64,000 bases of DNA, from NCBI RefSeq assembly GCF_013393185.1, contig NZ_QJQX01000075.1, forward strand, positions 62,001 through 126,000. The letters are read 5' to 3'. Below the pieces are notes generated by a model. That model saw only the letters and a list, made by a program, of their open reading frames with translations. It was not told the DNA's origin and did not search any database. Made by a program: the position numbers and the translations under genes. Numbering within the stretch: the stretch's first letter is position 1; each line of letters opens with the position of its first letter. Shown one piece after another: positions 32,163-42,231 of the stretch. This DNA comes from Sphingobium lactosutens (GTDB lineage: Bacteria; Pseudomonadota; Alphaproteobacteria; Sphingomonadales; Sphingomonadaceae).

Positions 32163-32753
32163 TCACAGAAACCGCCCGACCACGCCCATCACCCGCTCGA
32201 CCGTCTCCTCCTTCTCGCCCACTGGCGCGACATAGTCGATCACCGCGCGCGCCTCTGCCGCTCCCGCCCCGCGCGCGATCGTCCAGGCCGCCAGATAGTG
32301 CGCCGCCATGCAGCCGCCCGCCGTCGCGACATTGCCTGTCGCATGGAAAGGCGCGTCGATCACCCGCGCCCCGGCCTCCACCACCCAGGGTTTGCTGGTG
32401 ACATCGGTGCACACCGGCGCCTCGCCCAGCAGCCCCCGCTTCGCCAGCACCAGCGCGCCCGAACATTGCGCTCCGATAATCTGCCGCGCCGGGTCCAGCC
32501 GCAACCGCGTCATCAGTTTCGTATCCGTAACGACTTCGCGCGTCCGCACCCCGCTGCCGACCAGAACCGCATCAGCCTCTTCAATATAATCAATGCCTTG
32601 CTGCACCGCGACCCGCACGCCGTTCATCGACGTCAGCGTCTCCCCCGGCCCGCAAATCCCGGCCCGCCAGCCCTTCACCCGGTTGAGCAGCGCCAGCGCG
32701 ACGAAACTGTCCAGTTCGTTGAAGCCGTCAAAGCTCAATATCGCAATCCGCAT
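32163..32753 (-). CDS. DJ-1/PfpI family protein
   Basis: 196 residues from the ATG at 32753, preceded by TGGGAGAATAAGCG. The family fold is evident: MRIAILSFDGFNELDSFVAL at the start, a nucleophile-elbow Cys in IIGAQCSGALVLA, and ATAGGCMAAHYLAAWTIA. The acidic residue of the first strand (FNELD) is the typical Glu partner of the Cys. Members include glyoxalases, chaperones and transcription regulators; which applies is not visible. It stands alone. Confidence 0.88.
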   Translation of the reverse strand: MRIAILSFDGFNELDSFVALALLNRVKGWRAGICGPGETLTSMNGVRVAVQQGIDYIEEADAVLVGSGVRTREVVTDTKLMTRLRLDPARQIIGAQCSGALVLAKRGLLGEAPVCTDVTSKPWVVEAGARVIDAPFHATGNVATAGGCMAAHYLAAWTIARGAGAAEARAVIDYVAPVGEKEETVERVMGVVGRFL

Positions 32754-32829
32754 CGCTTATTCTCCCATGGAAGCGATGCGTCCTACCCGCCGATCCGCCC
32801 TGCCGTGCGATCCGCTTGCGCCGGATTGG

Positions 32830-33612
32830 CTACCGCCCGGCCTCCGCCGGCACGGTGGTGCGCGTATAGTCGATGCGGATGCGGACCCAGCTGCCCACCA
32901 TAACCTTGCCGTTGACGCGCGGCGGCAGCACCAGGAACTGCCAGGCCGCCAGCCGCACCGCCTTGGCAAAGCCCGACCCCAGCGGGGATTCGCCCAGCAT
33001 CTGGCAATTTTCGACATGATAATGGTCGACCGTCTTGCACGCGACCAGGCCATAGCCCTGCGCCGGCGCATTGGCGGGCAGATAGGTGGACAGCTCGGCA
33101 TGGGTCGGCCGCCGATACCATTCCGCCTCGAACAGTTGCACCCCGCCCGGCCCTTCGCCCGGCCCCTGCACCGCCGCGCTGTCGCCCTTGCCGTCGCCTG
33201 CGCCCTGCGCCGCCTTGGGCATGGCGCCGATATCGGCCGACGCCATCTGCTCGCGGTTCAGCGTCAGGAAGGGGAAGGGCGATGGCGGCTGCTCGGCGGG
33301 CTTCTCCACCGGAATGGGCGGCCGCACCACCGGCTCCGCCTGCTTCTTCGGGCTGGCCTTGTCCTGCTCGCGCTTTTCCGTCTTCTCGGCCTTGGCCTGC
33401 TCCTTTTCCGCCTTCGGACCGGCTTCGACGTCGAAGGTGACGGGCAGGCGCTGATCCTCCCTGGGCGGCTGGAAACCCGGCGACAGGGTGAAAAGCGCCA
33501 GCAACAGCAACAGGTTCAGCACCAGCGCGAACAGCACGCCACCTGCACGCTGCCGCACTTTTGCCCAGGAAATCGAAGAAAAAGTCAAATGCGCCGGCCG
33601 AACAGAAATCAA
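32830..33612 (-). CDS. TonB-like single-span membrane protein
   Basis: Up to 260 residues from a TTG at 33612; a GTG at about 33558 would start at the membrane span and is an alternative. One span (VLFALVLNLLLLLALFTL) precedes a Lys/Glu-rich and Pro-rich periplasmic linker (KAEKEQAKAEKTEKREQDKA, then RPPIPVEKPAEQPPSPFPF). The C-terminal ~90 residues (TVDHYHVENCQMLGESPLGS, AVRLAAWQFLVLPPRVNGKV) have the TonB C-terminal fold pattern. It may energise an outer-membrane receptor, but no ExbB/ExbD or receptor gene lies nearby. Confidence 0.78.
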   Translation of the reverse strand: MISVRPAHLTFSSISWAKVRQRAGGVLFALVLNLLLLLALFTLSPGFQPPREDQRLPVTFDVEAGPKAEKEQAKAEKTEKREQDKASPKKQAEPVVRPPIPVEKPAEQPPSPFPFLTLNREQMASADIGAMPKAAQGAGDGKGDSAAVQGPGEGPGGVQLFEAEWYRRPTHAELSTYLPANAPAQGYGLVACKTVDHYHVENCQMLGESPLGSGFAKAVRLAAWQFLVLPPRVNGKVMVGSWVRIRIDYTRTTVPAEAGR

Positions 33613-33735
33613 GGAAACGGGTCATGCCCAGACGGCACCGGACAGTCAACGCCGTGCCGGCGGGTCTGTGGCGCAATCGAGCCGTGCCGTCAGGCATGTG
33701 GCGCATCCGCCTCCACGCCGCTACAGCCCATCCCC

Positions 33736-34254
33736 ATGGACATCCGCCTCGCGACCGCCGCCGACCTGCCCCTGCTCCATCCCGTCATCGAGCGCGCCTA
33801 TCGCGGCGATGCGGCGCGGGCGGGCTGGACCTTCGAATCCGACCTGCTTGCCGGCCCGCGCACCGATCTCGCCACGCTGGCGGCGATCCTCGCCAGCCCG
33901 GCGGACCGGCTGCTCGTCGCCGTCGAGAATGGCGCGCCGATCGGCTGCGTCCAGATCAGCGACAGGGGCGAACGCACCGCTTATCTCGGCCTGCTCTGCA
34001 TCGATCCTGCGCGCCAGGCCGATGGCCTGGGCCGCCGGCTGATCGCCGCGGCGGAGGATCATGCCGCCCGCCTGTTCGGCGCCACCGCGATGGAAATGAC
34101 CGTCATCGACCGCCGCGCCGAACTCATCGCTTATTATCAGCGGCGCGGCTACGTCCTCACCGCCGAAAAGCGTCCTTTTCCGATCCCGCTCGACCCGCCG
34201 CTCGAAATGGTCGTTCTGGCAAAAGCGCTGGCGGCGTCCGTGCATCTCGGCTAG
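33736..34254 (+). CDS. GNAT-family N-acetyltransferase
   Basis: 172 residues from the ATG at 33736; the frame is open far upstream, but that part is a shadow of the TonB-like gene. Motif A is GLLCIDPARQADGLGRRLIA (ArQADGLG), and motif B ends YYQRRGYVLTAEKRPF. It reads MDIRLATAADLPLLHPVIER at the start, standard for the family. Substrate unknown. It begins an apparent plus-strand run with yqaA-like, lnt and metK. Confidence 0.88.
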   Translation: MDIRLATAADLPLLHPVIERAYRGDAARAGWTFESDLLAGPRTDLATLAAILASPADRLLVAVENGAPIGCVQISDRGERTAYLGLLCIDPARQADGLGRRLIAAAEDHAARLFGATAMEMTVIDRRAELIAYYQRRGYVLTAEKRPFPIPLDPPLEMVVLAKALAASVHLG

Positions 34255-34265
34255 GCCCGGCGCCG

Positions 34266-34901
34266 ATGCTCACCAAGCTCTATCAATGGACGCTGGCCAA
34301 GGCCGCGCACCGCCACGCCGAACGCTGGCTCTTCGCCATTTCCTTCATGGAATCGAGCTTCTTCCCGATCCCGCCGCACCCGCTGCTGGGGCTGATGTGC
34401 CTGGCCCGGCCGGAGCGCGCGCTGCGCTTCGGCCTGATCTGCACCCTCGCCTCGGTGCTGGGCGGCATGCTGGGCTATGCCATCGGCCACTTCCTCTATG
34501 AAACGGTCGGGCAGCAGATCCTGCACGCCCTCGGCCTCGCCGCCAAATTCCCGGTCGCGGCCTGCTATCTGCGCGACTATGGCGCGGAGATCATCCTCAT
34601 CAAGGGCGCGACGCCCATCCCCTTCAAGCTCATCACCATCACGGCGGGCTTCATCGGATTGTCGCTCTTCACCTTCCTCTGGGCCAGCATAGTGAGCCGC
34701 GCCTTCCAGTTCATGCTGGTGGGCTTCCTGTTCTGGAAATTCGGCCGCCCGATCAAGGCGTTCATCGAGAAATATCTCGCCCTCCTGTCCGCCCTCTTCC
34801 TCGTGCTGCTGGTCGGCGGCTTCATCGCCGCATCGATGCTGAGCGGCGGCGGCGCGAAGAGCGACAAATGCTCGGGCGCCACCATGGCCACGATTCGCTG
34901 A
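34266..34901 (+). CDS. YqaA-family inner-membrane protein (SNARE-associated/VTT domain)
   Basis: 211 residues. It starts MLTKLYQWTLAKAAHRHAER, with four to five membrane spans and the family blocks FMESSFFPIPPHPLLGLMCL, GGMLGYAIGHFLYETVGQQI and IILIKGATPIPFKLITITAG. These are typical of YqaA/DedA-like proteins, which have a role in lipid or proton-coupled transport across the membrane. It starts 11 bases after the GNAT stop and is followed 9 bases later by lnt. Confidence 0.9.
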   Translation: MLTKLYQWTLAKAAHRHAERWLFAISFMESSFFPIPPHPLLGLMCLARPERALRFGLICTLASVLGGMLGYAIGHFLYETVGQQILHALGLAAKFPVAACYLRDYGAEIILIKGATPIPFKLITITAGFIGLSLFTFLWASIVSRAFQFMLVGFLFWKFGRPIKAFIEKYLALLSALFLVLLVGGFIAASMLSGGGAKSDKCSGATMATIR

Positions 34902-34910
34902 CAGGCCGCC

Positions 34911-36458
34911 ATGCAGAACGCCTTTGCCCGCCACCCCAAGGTCGCGGCGCTCCTGGCGGGCTTCCTGTCCGCCACCGGCTTCGAGCCGCTCAGGCTGTGG
35001 CCCGTCGCCCTCGCCTGCCTCGCGCTGCTGATACTCCTGATCGAGCGCGCGCCCGACCGCCGCGCCGCCTTCGCCCGCGGCTGGCTGTTCGGCGTCGGCC
35101 ATTTCACCCTGGGCCTCAACTGGATCGCCCACGCCTTCACCTTCCAGGACAGCATGCCGCACTGGTTCGGCTATGGCGCGGTGCTGCTCCTGTCGCTCTA
35201 TCTCGCCGTCTATCCGGGCCTTGCGACCTTGGCGGCGTGGTGGCTGAACCGGCGCATCGGCGGGAAGCCCCTATCCCTCCTCCTCTTCTTCGCCGCCACA
35301 TGGATCGCCGCCGAATATCTGCGCGCGACCCTCTTCACCGGCTTTGCCTGGAACCCGCTCGGCGTCACCCTGTTGCCGACCGGCGCCGCGATCGCCGCGA
35401 CCATCATCGGCACCTACGGCCTCGGCGCGCTCGCCATCCTCGCCGCCGGCGCGATCCTGCTTGCCGCTCGCCGCCAGTTCCGCCCCGCCATCGCGCTGCT
35501 CGCCCCGCTGCTGCTGTTCGCGCTATGGGGCCATCTCGCCCCCGCGCCCGCGACGCCCGAAGGCGCGCCGCGCATCCGCGTGGTCCAGCCCAATATCGGC
35601 CAGGACGAGAAATATTCGGTCGAGGCGGAATATCGCAATTTCAACAAGCTGCGGACCCTGTCCGGCCAGCCCCGCCCGGCGCCGCGCCTCATCTTCTGGC
35701 CCGAAGCCGCCATTCCGGCCTATCTCGACCTCGAACCCGACTGGCGCGCGCGCCTCGCCGGCCTGCTCGGCCCCGGCGACCTGCTGCTGACCGGCGGCGA
35801 CAAGGTCTATTTCAAGCCGGTCGAGCAGGACGGCGCGCTGGTGAACAAGCTTGCCGGCGCCAACAACAGCGTCTGGATCGTGACACCCAAAGCGACCCTC
35901 GCGGGCCGTTACGACAAGTCCCATCTCGTTCCCTATGGCGAATATCTGCCGATGCGGAACATCCTGGAACCCATCGGCCTGTCCCGCCTCGTCCCTGGCG
36001 ATGCCGACTTCTGGCCCGGCCCCGGCGCCCGGAGCCTGACGCTGCCCGCCACGCTCGGCCGCCCGGAGCTGAAGATGGGCGTCCAGATCTGCTACGAGAT
36101 CATCTTCTCCGGCCATGTCATCGATGCGAAGAATCGCCCGGCCTTCCTCTTCAATCCCTCGAACGACGCCTGGTTCGGCAGCTGGGGTCCGGTCCAGCAT
36201 CTGGCGCAGGCGCGCCTGCGCGCACTGGAGGAAGGCGTGCCGATCATCCGCTCCACCCCCACCGGCGTGTCGGCGATCATCGACGCGCGCGGTCGGGTCG
36301 TGCGCGCGCTCGGTCTCAACCGCGCCGGCTATCTCGACGGGGGCCTGCCTTCCGCCCTACCTCCTACGGTCTTCGCCATTGTCGGTAACTGGGCTGCCCT
36401 CGGCCTCATCATTTTGCTCCTCGGGCTGGCCATTGCCTTGCGCCGCGGCAAAAGCTAA
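34911..36458 (+). CDS. lnt: Apolipoprotein N-acyltransferase
   Basis: 515 residues. It adds the third acyl chain to lipoproteins in the inner membrane. The N-terminal ~210 residues hold about seven membrane spans, starting FLSATGFEPLRLWPVALACL, with the characteristic NWIAHAFTF. The nitrilase-like periplasmic domain has the Glu-Lys-Cys triad: FWPEAAIPAY (Glu), YDKSHLVPYGEYLP (Lys) and GVQICYEIIF (Cys). FNPSNDAWFGSWGPVQHLAQ and GVPIIRSTPTGVSAIID follow. A final span anchors the C-terminus. Close spacing with yqaA-like suggests one transcript. Confidence 0.97.
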   Translation: MQNAFARHPKVAALLAGFLSATGFEPLRLWPVALACLALLILLIERAPDRRAAFARGWLFGVGHFTLGLNWIAHAFTFQDSMPHWFGYGAVLLLSLYLAVYPGLATLAAWWLNRRIGGKPLSLLLFFAATWIAAEYLRATLFTGFAWNPLGVTLLPTGAAIAATIIGTYGLGALAILAAGAILLAARRQFRPAIALLAPLLLFALWGHLAPAPATPEGAPRIRVVQPNIGQDEKYSVEAEYRNFNKLRTLSGQPRPAPRLIFWPEAAIPAYLDLEPDWRARLAGLLGPGDLLLTGGDKVYFKPVEQDGALVNKLAGANNSVWIVTPKATLAGRYDKSHLVPYGEYLPMRNILEPIGLSRLVPGDADFWPGPGARSLTLPATLGRPELKMGVQICYEIIFSGHVIDAKNRPAFLFNPSNDAWFGSWGPVQHLAQARLRALEEGVPIIRSTPTGVSAIIDARGRVVRALGLNRAGYLDGGLPSALPPTVFAIVGNWAALGLIILLLGLAIALRRGKS

Positions 36459-36463
36459 TAGGC

Positions 36464-36484
36464 ACATAAACATTTCTTTATATC
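36464..36484. promoter_or_regulatory. Palindromic operator candidate upstream of metK
   Basis: ACATAAACATTTCTTTATAT contains the imperfect inverted repeat ATAAA-N6-TTTAT (36466-36481), 35 bases before the metK ATG, in a locally AT-rich stretch. Its form resembles the ATAAAGATATCTTTAT-type sites described for ArsR-like methionine/SAM-cycle regulators in proteobacteria. Regulator identity is an inference. Confidence 0.45.
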
Positions 36485-36515
36485 GCTATTCGCCCAAGCG
36501 TCTTACGGGAGTCCT

Positions 36516-37721
<1,206 letters not shown>

Positions 37722-37739
37722 GCAGCAGCATCGAAAAAT

Positions 37740-37773
37740 AAAAAGGGCGCGGGTTCATCCCCGCGCCCTTTTT
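37740..37773. terminator. Bidirectional Rho-independent terminator
   Basis: GGGCGCGGG TTCATC CCCGCGCCC is flanked by AAAAA and TTTTT. It serves metK (plus) and the GGDEF/EAL gene (minus, stop at 37778). Confidence 0.92.
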
Positions 37774-37777
37774 CGTG

Positions 37778-39784
37778 TCAGCGCAACACCAACGCCAGCA
37801 GATCGGCCGAAGACACGCCCGCCGACCTCAGGAAACCCTGATAATAGTCGCACCCTTCGCGGGCGAGCAGGTCCAGCTGCTGCTCCGTCTCCACCCCTTC
37901 GGCGACCACCGTCAGCCCCAGCGACTTGGCCATGTGAATGACCCCGCGCACGATGATCCGGTCGCGCGCGCTGCCGGCGATATCCTGCGCCAGCCCGCTG
38001 TCGATCTTCAGATAGTCGAGCGGCAGGCTCTTGAGATAGGCAAGGCTCGAATAGCCCGTCCCGAAATCGTCGATCGCCACCGCCAGCCCCTCGCTGCGCA
38101 GCGCATGAAGCAGCGCGGCGGCCGCATCCACATCCTGGATCAGCCCGCTCTCGGTAATCTCGACCGTCAGCCGGGATCGGGGGAAGCCACTGCGATCCAC
38201 CAGCCCCAGAAGGTCGGTCATGAAGCGCGGCTGGGCGATGTCCGCTGCCGTGACGTTGATCGACAGCCGCAGATCGGCCAGCGCCCTTGGCCAGGCGGCC
38301 GCCTGCCGCAGCGCCTCGCCCAATATGTGCGCCGACAAAGGCAGCATATAGTCGGACCGCTCCGCCGTGCCGAACAATATGCCCGCGCCCAGCGGGCCAT
38401 AATGGGGATGATTCCACCGGGCCAGCGCCTCGACCCCGCTGATCCGCTGCGAATCGACGGGATATTGCGGCTGGAACACGATGCCGATCTCGCCCCGGTC
38501 CAGCGCCAGCCGCAGGTCGGTCTCCAGACGGTCGGGATCGACCTGCCGGCTCTGCTTCTCGGCCGACAGGATTCGAATCCCCTCGCCCCCGCCCTGCCGC
38601 GCGTCGGCCAGCGCCGTGCCCGCACGCCGCAGCAACAGGGTCGCGTCATCCTCCGCCCGTGCCTGCGCGATGCCGCAGCGGGCGGTCAGCCTGATCAGAT
38701 GGTCGCCCGCGCTGAACGGCCGCCCGATCGCCGCGATCAGTTGCCGCGCCAGGAAGGTCGCCCGCTCGCCGGTCGCCGCCTCGCCGGTCAGGCCGACCAG
38801 AAACTCCGTCCCCGCGATTCGCGCCACCATCGAACCGGGCGCGACATCGTCGACCATCCGCTCTATCCGCCGCGCGATCCGCCCCAGCAGCGCGTCCCCC
38901 ACCACCTGCCCATAGGCGGCATTCATCCGCTCGAACTGGCTGATCGACAGCAGCAGCACCGTGGTCGGCAGCCCGACGCGCCGGTCGAGCCAGTCGAGCG
39001 CCGCCTGCCGCGACCGCAGCCCGGTCAGATAGTCGCGGCTCGCACTGTCCCGCTCATGCCGTTCGGACAGCCATTCGACATCGGCCGCAATCTGCCCGTC
39101 CTCGATCCGCAGATGATGGACCAGCCGGTCGCCGGGCCGATCGGGCAGGCCATGCGCCAGCGCCGCCGGCCGCCCGGCGCGCGCCATCGCCTTCAGCGCC
39201 GTCAGCACGCCATGCCGCTCGGTGCGGGGCAGTCGGCGCAGCAGCATGGCGGGCGATACCGCCGGCGCATCCAGCGCCAGATGCCGCGCCAGCGCTTCGC
39301 TCAGCCGCAGCACGCCGTCGCGCCCCAATTGCCAGTAAAGCGCATCCCCGCGCCGGATACGCTGCGCCCGCTGGCTGGGTCGAACCCCGCCGCCCAGCCT
39401 CTCGACCAGCCGGTGCGCCGACGCCAGCACGCCGCGCAGCCGGTCGCGCGTAAAGGGCATGGTCAGGAAATGCGTCGCCCCTGCCGCTAGCAACGCCGGC
39501 ACCCGCCCCTCGTCGCTCGCATCGACCAGCACCACCAGCGCGCCGCCGCCCGCTTCGGTCGCGGGAACCAGCGGCTCCAGCAGCTTGCCGGCTTCGCCGC
39601 CGCGCAGGTCGACCAGCGCCACCTGCGCCTCGCTGCGCAGGAAGCGTTGCGGGGCATCACCCGGCCGCCGCGCGCCGATCGCTTTCCAGCCGACCGCCTG
39701 CGCCGCCTGGCACAGCCCGTCACGATCCCCCGGCGAAAGGATGAATAGACTGCGCTGCCCGTCCGCTGGGGCGTCACCACTCAC
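37778..39784 (-). CDS. Cyclic-di-GMP phosphodiesterase with degenerate GGDEF domain
   Basis: 668 residues in three parts. Residues ~10-120 resemble a response-regulator receiver (LFILSPGDRDGLCQAAQAVG, VALVDLRGGE) without a convincing full acidic pocket. Residues ~235-395 are a GGDEF domain whose active site reads AGTEF (bases 38801-38815) instead of GGDEF. Residues ~405-665 are an EAL domain with the catalytic set intact: GVEALARW, INVTAADI, VEITESGL, IDDFGTGYSSL, LKIDSG and VAEGVETEQQ. It most likely hydrolyses c-di-GMP, with the GGDEF part possibly sensing GTP. Confidence 0.92.
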   Translation of the reverse strand: MSGDAPADGQRSLFILSPGDRDGLCQAAQAVGWKAIGARRPGDAPQRFLRSEAQVALVDLRGGEAGKLLEPLVPATEAGGGALVVLVDASDEGRVPALLAAGATHFLTMPFTRDRLRGVLASAHRLVERLGGGVRPSQRAQRIRRGDALYWQLGRDGVLRLSEALARHLALDAPAVSPAMLLRRLPRTERHGVLTALKAMARAGRPAALAHGLPDRPGDRLVHHLRIEDGQIAADVEWLSERHERDSASRDYLTGLRSRQAALDWLDRRVGLPTTVLLLSISQFERMNAAYGQVVGDALLGRIARRIERMVDDVAPGSMVARIAGTEFLVGLTGEAATGERATFLARQLIAAIGRPFSAGDHLIRLTARCGIAQARAEDDATLLLRRAGTALADARQGGGEGIRILSAEKQSRQVDPDRLETDLRLALDRGEIGIVFQPQYPVDSQRISGVEALARWNHPHYGPLGAGILFGTAERSDYMLPLSAHILGEALRQAAAWPRALADLRLSINVTAADIAQPRFMTDLLGLVDRSGFPRSRLTVEITESGLIQDVDAAAALLHALRSEGLAVAIDDFGTGYSSLAYLKSLPLDYLKIDSGLAQDIAGSARDRIIVRGVIHMAKSLGLTVVAEGVETEQQLDLLAREGCDYYQGFLRSAGVSSADLLALVLR

Positions 39785-39905
39785 TTGACTCTGTCTCCCT
39801 GACGCCGCGCGTCGCGCCGTCCTAGCAGCAAGGAGTTACCGACCCGTTCGCAATACCGCAACGGGGGCGCTTGCACCCGCCCATGCCATCGCCTAGCTAT
39901 GGAAC

Positions 39906-40928
39906 ATGGCTATTGCCGCTCTTTCGCTCCAGCCCCAACTGTCACCTCTGGTTGACGGTTTGGGCCGCCGGATCAGCTATTTGCGGATTTCGGTGACGGA
40001 CCGCTGCGACCTGCGCTGCCGCTATTGCATGGCGGAGCGGATGCAGTTCCTGCCGAAGAACCAGGTATTGACGCTGGAGGAGATTGCGCTGCTGGCCGAT
40101 CTCTTTGTCGCGCGCGGCATCACGAAGATTCGCCTGACCGGCGGCGAACCGCTTGTCCGCCGCGACATTGGCGACCTCGTCCGCCGCATAGGCCGCCATC
40201 TGGGCCGGGGCCTCGACGAACTCACCCTCACCACCAACGGCACCCGGCTCGCCGACCATGCCATCGACCTGTTCGATGCCGGGGTGCGGCGGATCAATGT
40301 CAGCCTGGACAGCCGCGATCCTGATCGCTTCGCCCATGTGACGCGCGGCGGGAAGCTGGATCAGGTGCTTGCCGGCCTCGACGCGGCCCGCGCCGCCGGC
40401 CTCGCGGTCAAGATCAACATGGTGGCGCTCAAGGGCGTCAACGAGGACGAGATCCTCCCGATGCTGCGCTGGTGCGACGGCCAGGGCTTCGACCTCACCC
40501 TGATCGAGACGATGCCGCTCGGCGAAACCGGGGAGGATCGCACCGACCATTATCTGCCGCTGACGCAAGTGAGTGCCATGATCGATGCGCATCACCCCCT
40601 CACCCCCATCGCCGACCGCACCGGCGGCCCGGCCCGCTACCATGCCGCCGACGGACTGAGCGCCCGGCTCGGCCTCATCACGCCCCTCACCCGCAATTTC
40701 TGCGCCGACTGCAACCGAATCCGCATGACCTGCGAGGGCAAGATCTTCATGTGCCTCGGCCATGAGGACCATGTCGATTTCAAGGCCGCCTTGCGCGACG
40801 GCGGGCCGGACGCCGTCCAGCCGCTCATCGACCGCGCCCTGCGCCTGAAACCCGCCGCCCATGATTTCCATATCGGCGCGGGCGAACGGCCCGCCACCCA
40901 TCGTCACATGAGCGTCACCGGCGGATGA
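39906..40928 (+). CDS. moaA: GTP 3',8-cyclase (molybdenum cofactor synthesis)
   Basis: 340 residues. This radical-SAM enzyme starts molybdopterin synthesis from GTP. The first [4Fe-4S] cluster uses Cys34, Cys38 and Cys41 in TDRCDLRCRYC, followed by KIRLTGGEPLVRRD. The second cluster uses the C-terminal cysteines in NFCADCNRIRMTCEGKIFMC. The protein ends in Gly-Gly (SVTGG), a catalytically important feature. Its stop overlaps the nadK start by ATGA (40925-40928). No other moa genes are nearby. Confidence 0.97.
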   Translation: MAIAALSLQPQLSPLVDGLGRRISYLRISVTDRCDLRCRYCMAERMQFLPKNQVLTLEEIALLADLFVARGITKIRLTGGEPLVRRDIGDLVRRIGRHLGRGLDELTLTTNGTRLADHAIDLFDAGVRRINVSLDSRDPDRFAHVTRGGKLDQVLAGLDAARAAGLAVKINMVALKGVNEDEILPMLRWCDGQGFDLTLIETMPLGETGEDRTDHYLPLTQVSAMIDAHHPLTPIADRTGGPARYHAADGLSARLGLITPLTRNFCADCNRIRMTCEGKIFMCLGHEDHVDFKAALRDGGPDAVQPLIDRALRLKPAAHDFHIGAGERPATHRHMSVTGG

Positions 40929-41701
40929 GCAGCGAAGTCCGGCGCGCCCTGGTCGCGTCCCCCACCCAGGCGGCCCGCGCGGCCGAAGAACGGCTGCGCG
41001 CCGCCTATGATTTCGTGCCGGTGGAAGAAGCCGAGATGATCATCGCGCTGGGCGGTGACGGCTATATGCTCCAGACGCTCCATTCGATGCTGGAAAGCCG
41101 CCGCATCCTGCCCATCTTCGGCATGAACCTCGGCACCGTCGGCTTCCTGATGAACGAATGGCGGCTCGACGGCCTCGACCAGCGGCTGGCCAAGGCGAAA
41201 AGCTTCAAGGTCAATCCGCTGCGCATGGTGGTCGACACCGTCGATGGCGAGCAATTCTCGATTCCCGCCATCAACGAAGTCTCCTTGCTGCGCGAGACCC
41301 GCCAGACCGCCAAGCTGGAGGTGGAGGTGAACGGCCGCACCGTCCTGCCCGAACTGGTGTGCGACGGCGTGCTGGTGGCGACGCCGGCCGGCTCCACCGC
41401 CTATAATCTTTCCGCCCACGGCCCGATCCTGCCGCTGGGATCGGCGCTGGTGGCGCTCACCCCAATCAGCCCCTTCCGCCCCCGGCGCTGGCGCGGCGCG
41501 ATCCTGCCCGAAGCGACCCAGATCCGCTTCACCGTGCTCAACCCGGTCAAGCGCCCGGTCAGCGCGGTCGCCGACCAGCGCGAAGTGCGCGATGTCGCGC
41601 GCGTGGAAGTCCGTATCGACCGCACCGCGCCACTCACCCTGTTGTTCGATCCCGAACATACGCTGGACGACCGGATCGCGGCAGAACAGTTCATCGCGTA
41701 A
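40925..41701 (+). CDS. nadK: NAD kinase
   Basis: 258 residues, the usual short alphaproteobacterial length. It phosphorylates NAD to NADP. The GGDG motif is in MIIALGGDGYMLQTLHSMLE, the NE/D motif in IPAINEVSLLRETRQTAKLE, and the TPAGSTAYNLSAHGPILPLG block is complete. It is translationally coupled to moaA, a pairing that joins two unrelated cofactor pathways. A tRNA gene follows 78 bases later. Confidence 0.96.
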   Translation: MSSEVRRALVASPTQAARAAEERLRAAYDFVPVEEAEMIIALGGDGYMLQTLHSMLESRRILPIFGMNLGTVGFLMNEWRLDGLDQRLAKAKSFKVNPLRMVVDTVDGEQFSIPAINEVSLLRETRQTAKLEVEVNGRTVLPELVCDGVLVATPAGSTAYNLSAHGPILPLGSALVALTPISPFRPRRWRGAILPEATQIRFTVLNPVKRPVSAVADQREVRDVARVEVRIDRTAPLTLLFDPEHTLDDRIAAEQFIA

Positions 41702-41779
41702 ATTTTTGTGACATTGCGGCTTGCCATTGCGCGAAAAGCGCTGCTATAGGCGCGGCCTGCCCAGCGGAAGCCGGGCTGC

Positions 41780-41854
41780 TCCCCGATAGCTCAGCGGTAG
41801 AGCATTCGACTGTTAATCGAATGGCCGTAGGTTCGAATCCTACTCGGGGAGCCA
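41780..41854 (+). tRNA. tRNA-Asn (GTT), copy 1
   Basis: A 75-base cloverleaf with encoded CCA. The acceptor stem pairs TCCCCGA with TCGGGGA, the D arm is GCTCAGCGGTAGAGC, the anticodon loop is CTGTTAA (GTT, Asn), and the T loop is GTTCGAATC. Identical to the copy at 42036-42110. Confidence 0.98.
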
Positions 41855-42035
41855 GATTTTCCTTCAGCCGCCGGCGCTGAACCCCCTCCCGAAAAATCAA
41901 CCTTGCGCGCCACCCAAGTCCTTGAATCTCTCCGGATTTCGCGGACCGATTTTTTCTGGCCAGAGCGCTTCAAGCCCCTTGCCATTTCATCTGCGCCAAT
42001 GCATAGGCGCGCCTGCCCGGCACAAGCCGGGCCGC

Positions 42036-42110
42036 TCCCCGATAGCTCAGCGGTAGAGCATTCGACTGTTAATCGAATGGCCGTAGGTTCGAATCCTACT
42101 CGGGGAGCCA
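42036..42110 (+). tRNA. tRNA-Asn (GTT), copy 2
   Basis: The same 75-base sequence as copy 1, repeated 256 bases downstream. The flanks are also similar (AGGCGCG...GCCTGCCC and GAAGCCGGGC/CAAGCCGGGC before, AGATTTTCC after), showing a local duplication of the whole unit. Confidence 0.98.
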
Positions 42111-42231
42111 GATTTTCCACCATCGAAAATCTCGCCGCAGCGCCCGATTGCGCGCTCCTTCCCCGTCGCGAACATAAGAAAAAGCGCGCGAAGCCTTTCG
42201 GCCCCGCGCGCCAGTCTGCTTGGGAGAGAGT

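Noticed and set aside
36459-36515. SAM riboswitch before metK
   Set aside because: The gap between lnt stop and metK start is 57 bases, with no SAM-I, SAM-II or SAM/SAH pseudoknot pattern. A palindromic operator explains the AT-rich part better.
41780-42110. tRNA-Asn pair as ends of an integrated island
   Set aside because: Only 181 bases lie between the two genes and there is no integrase or cargo; both tRNAs are complete.
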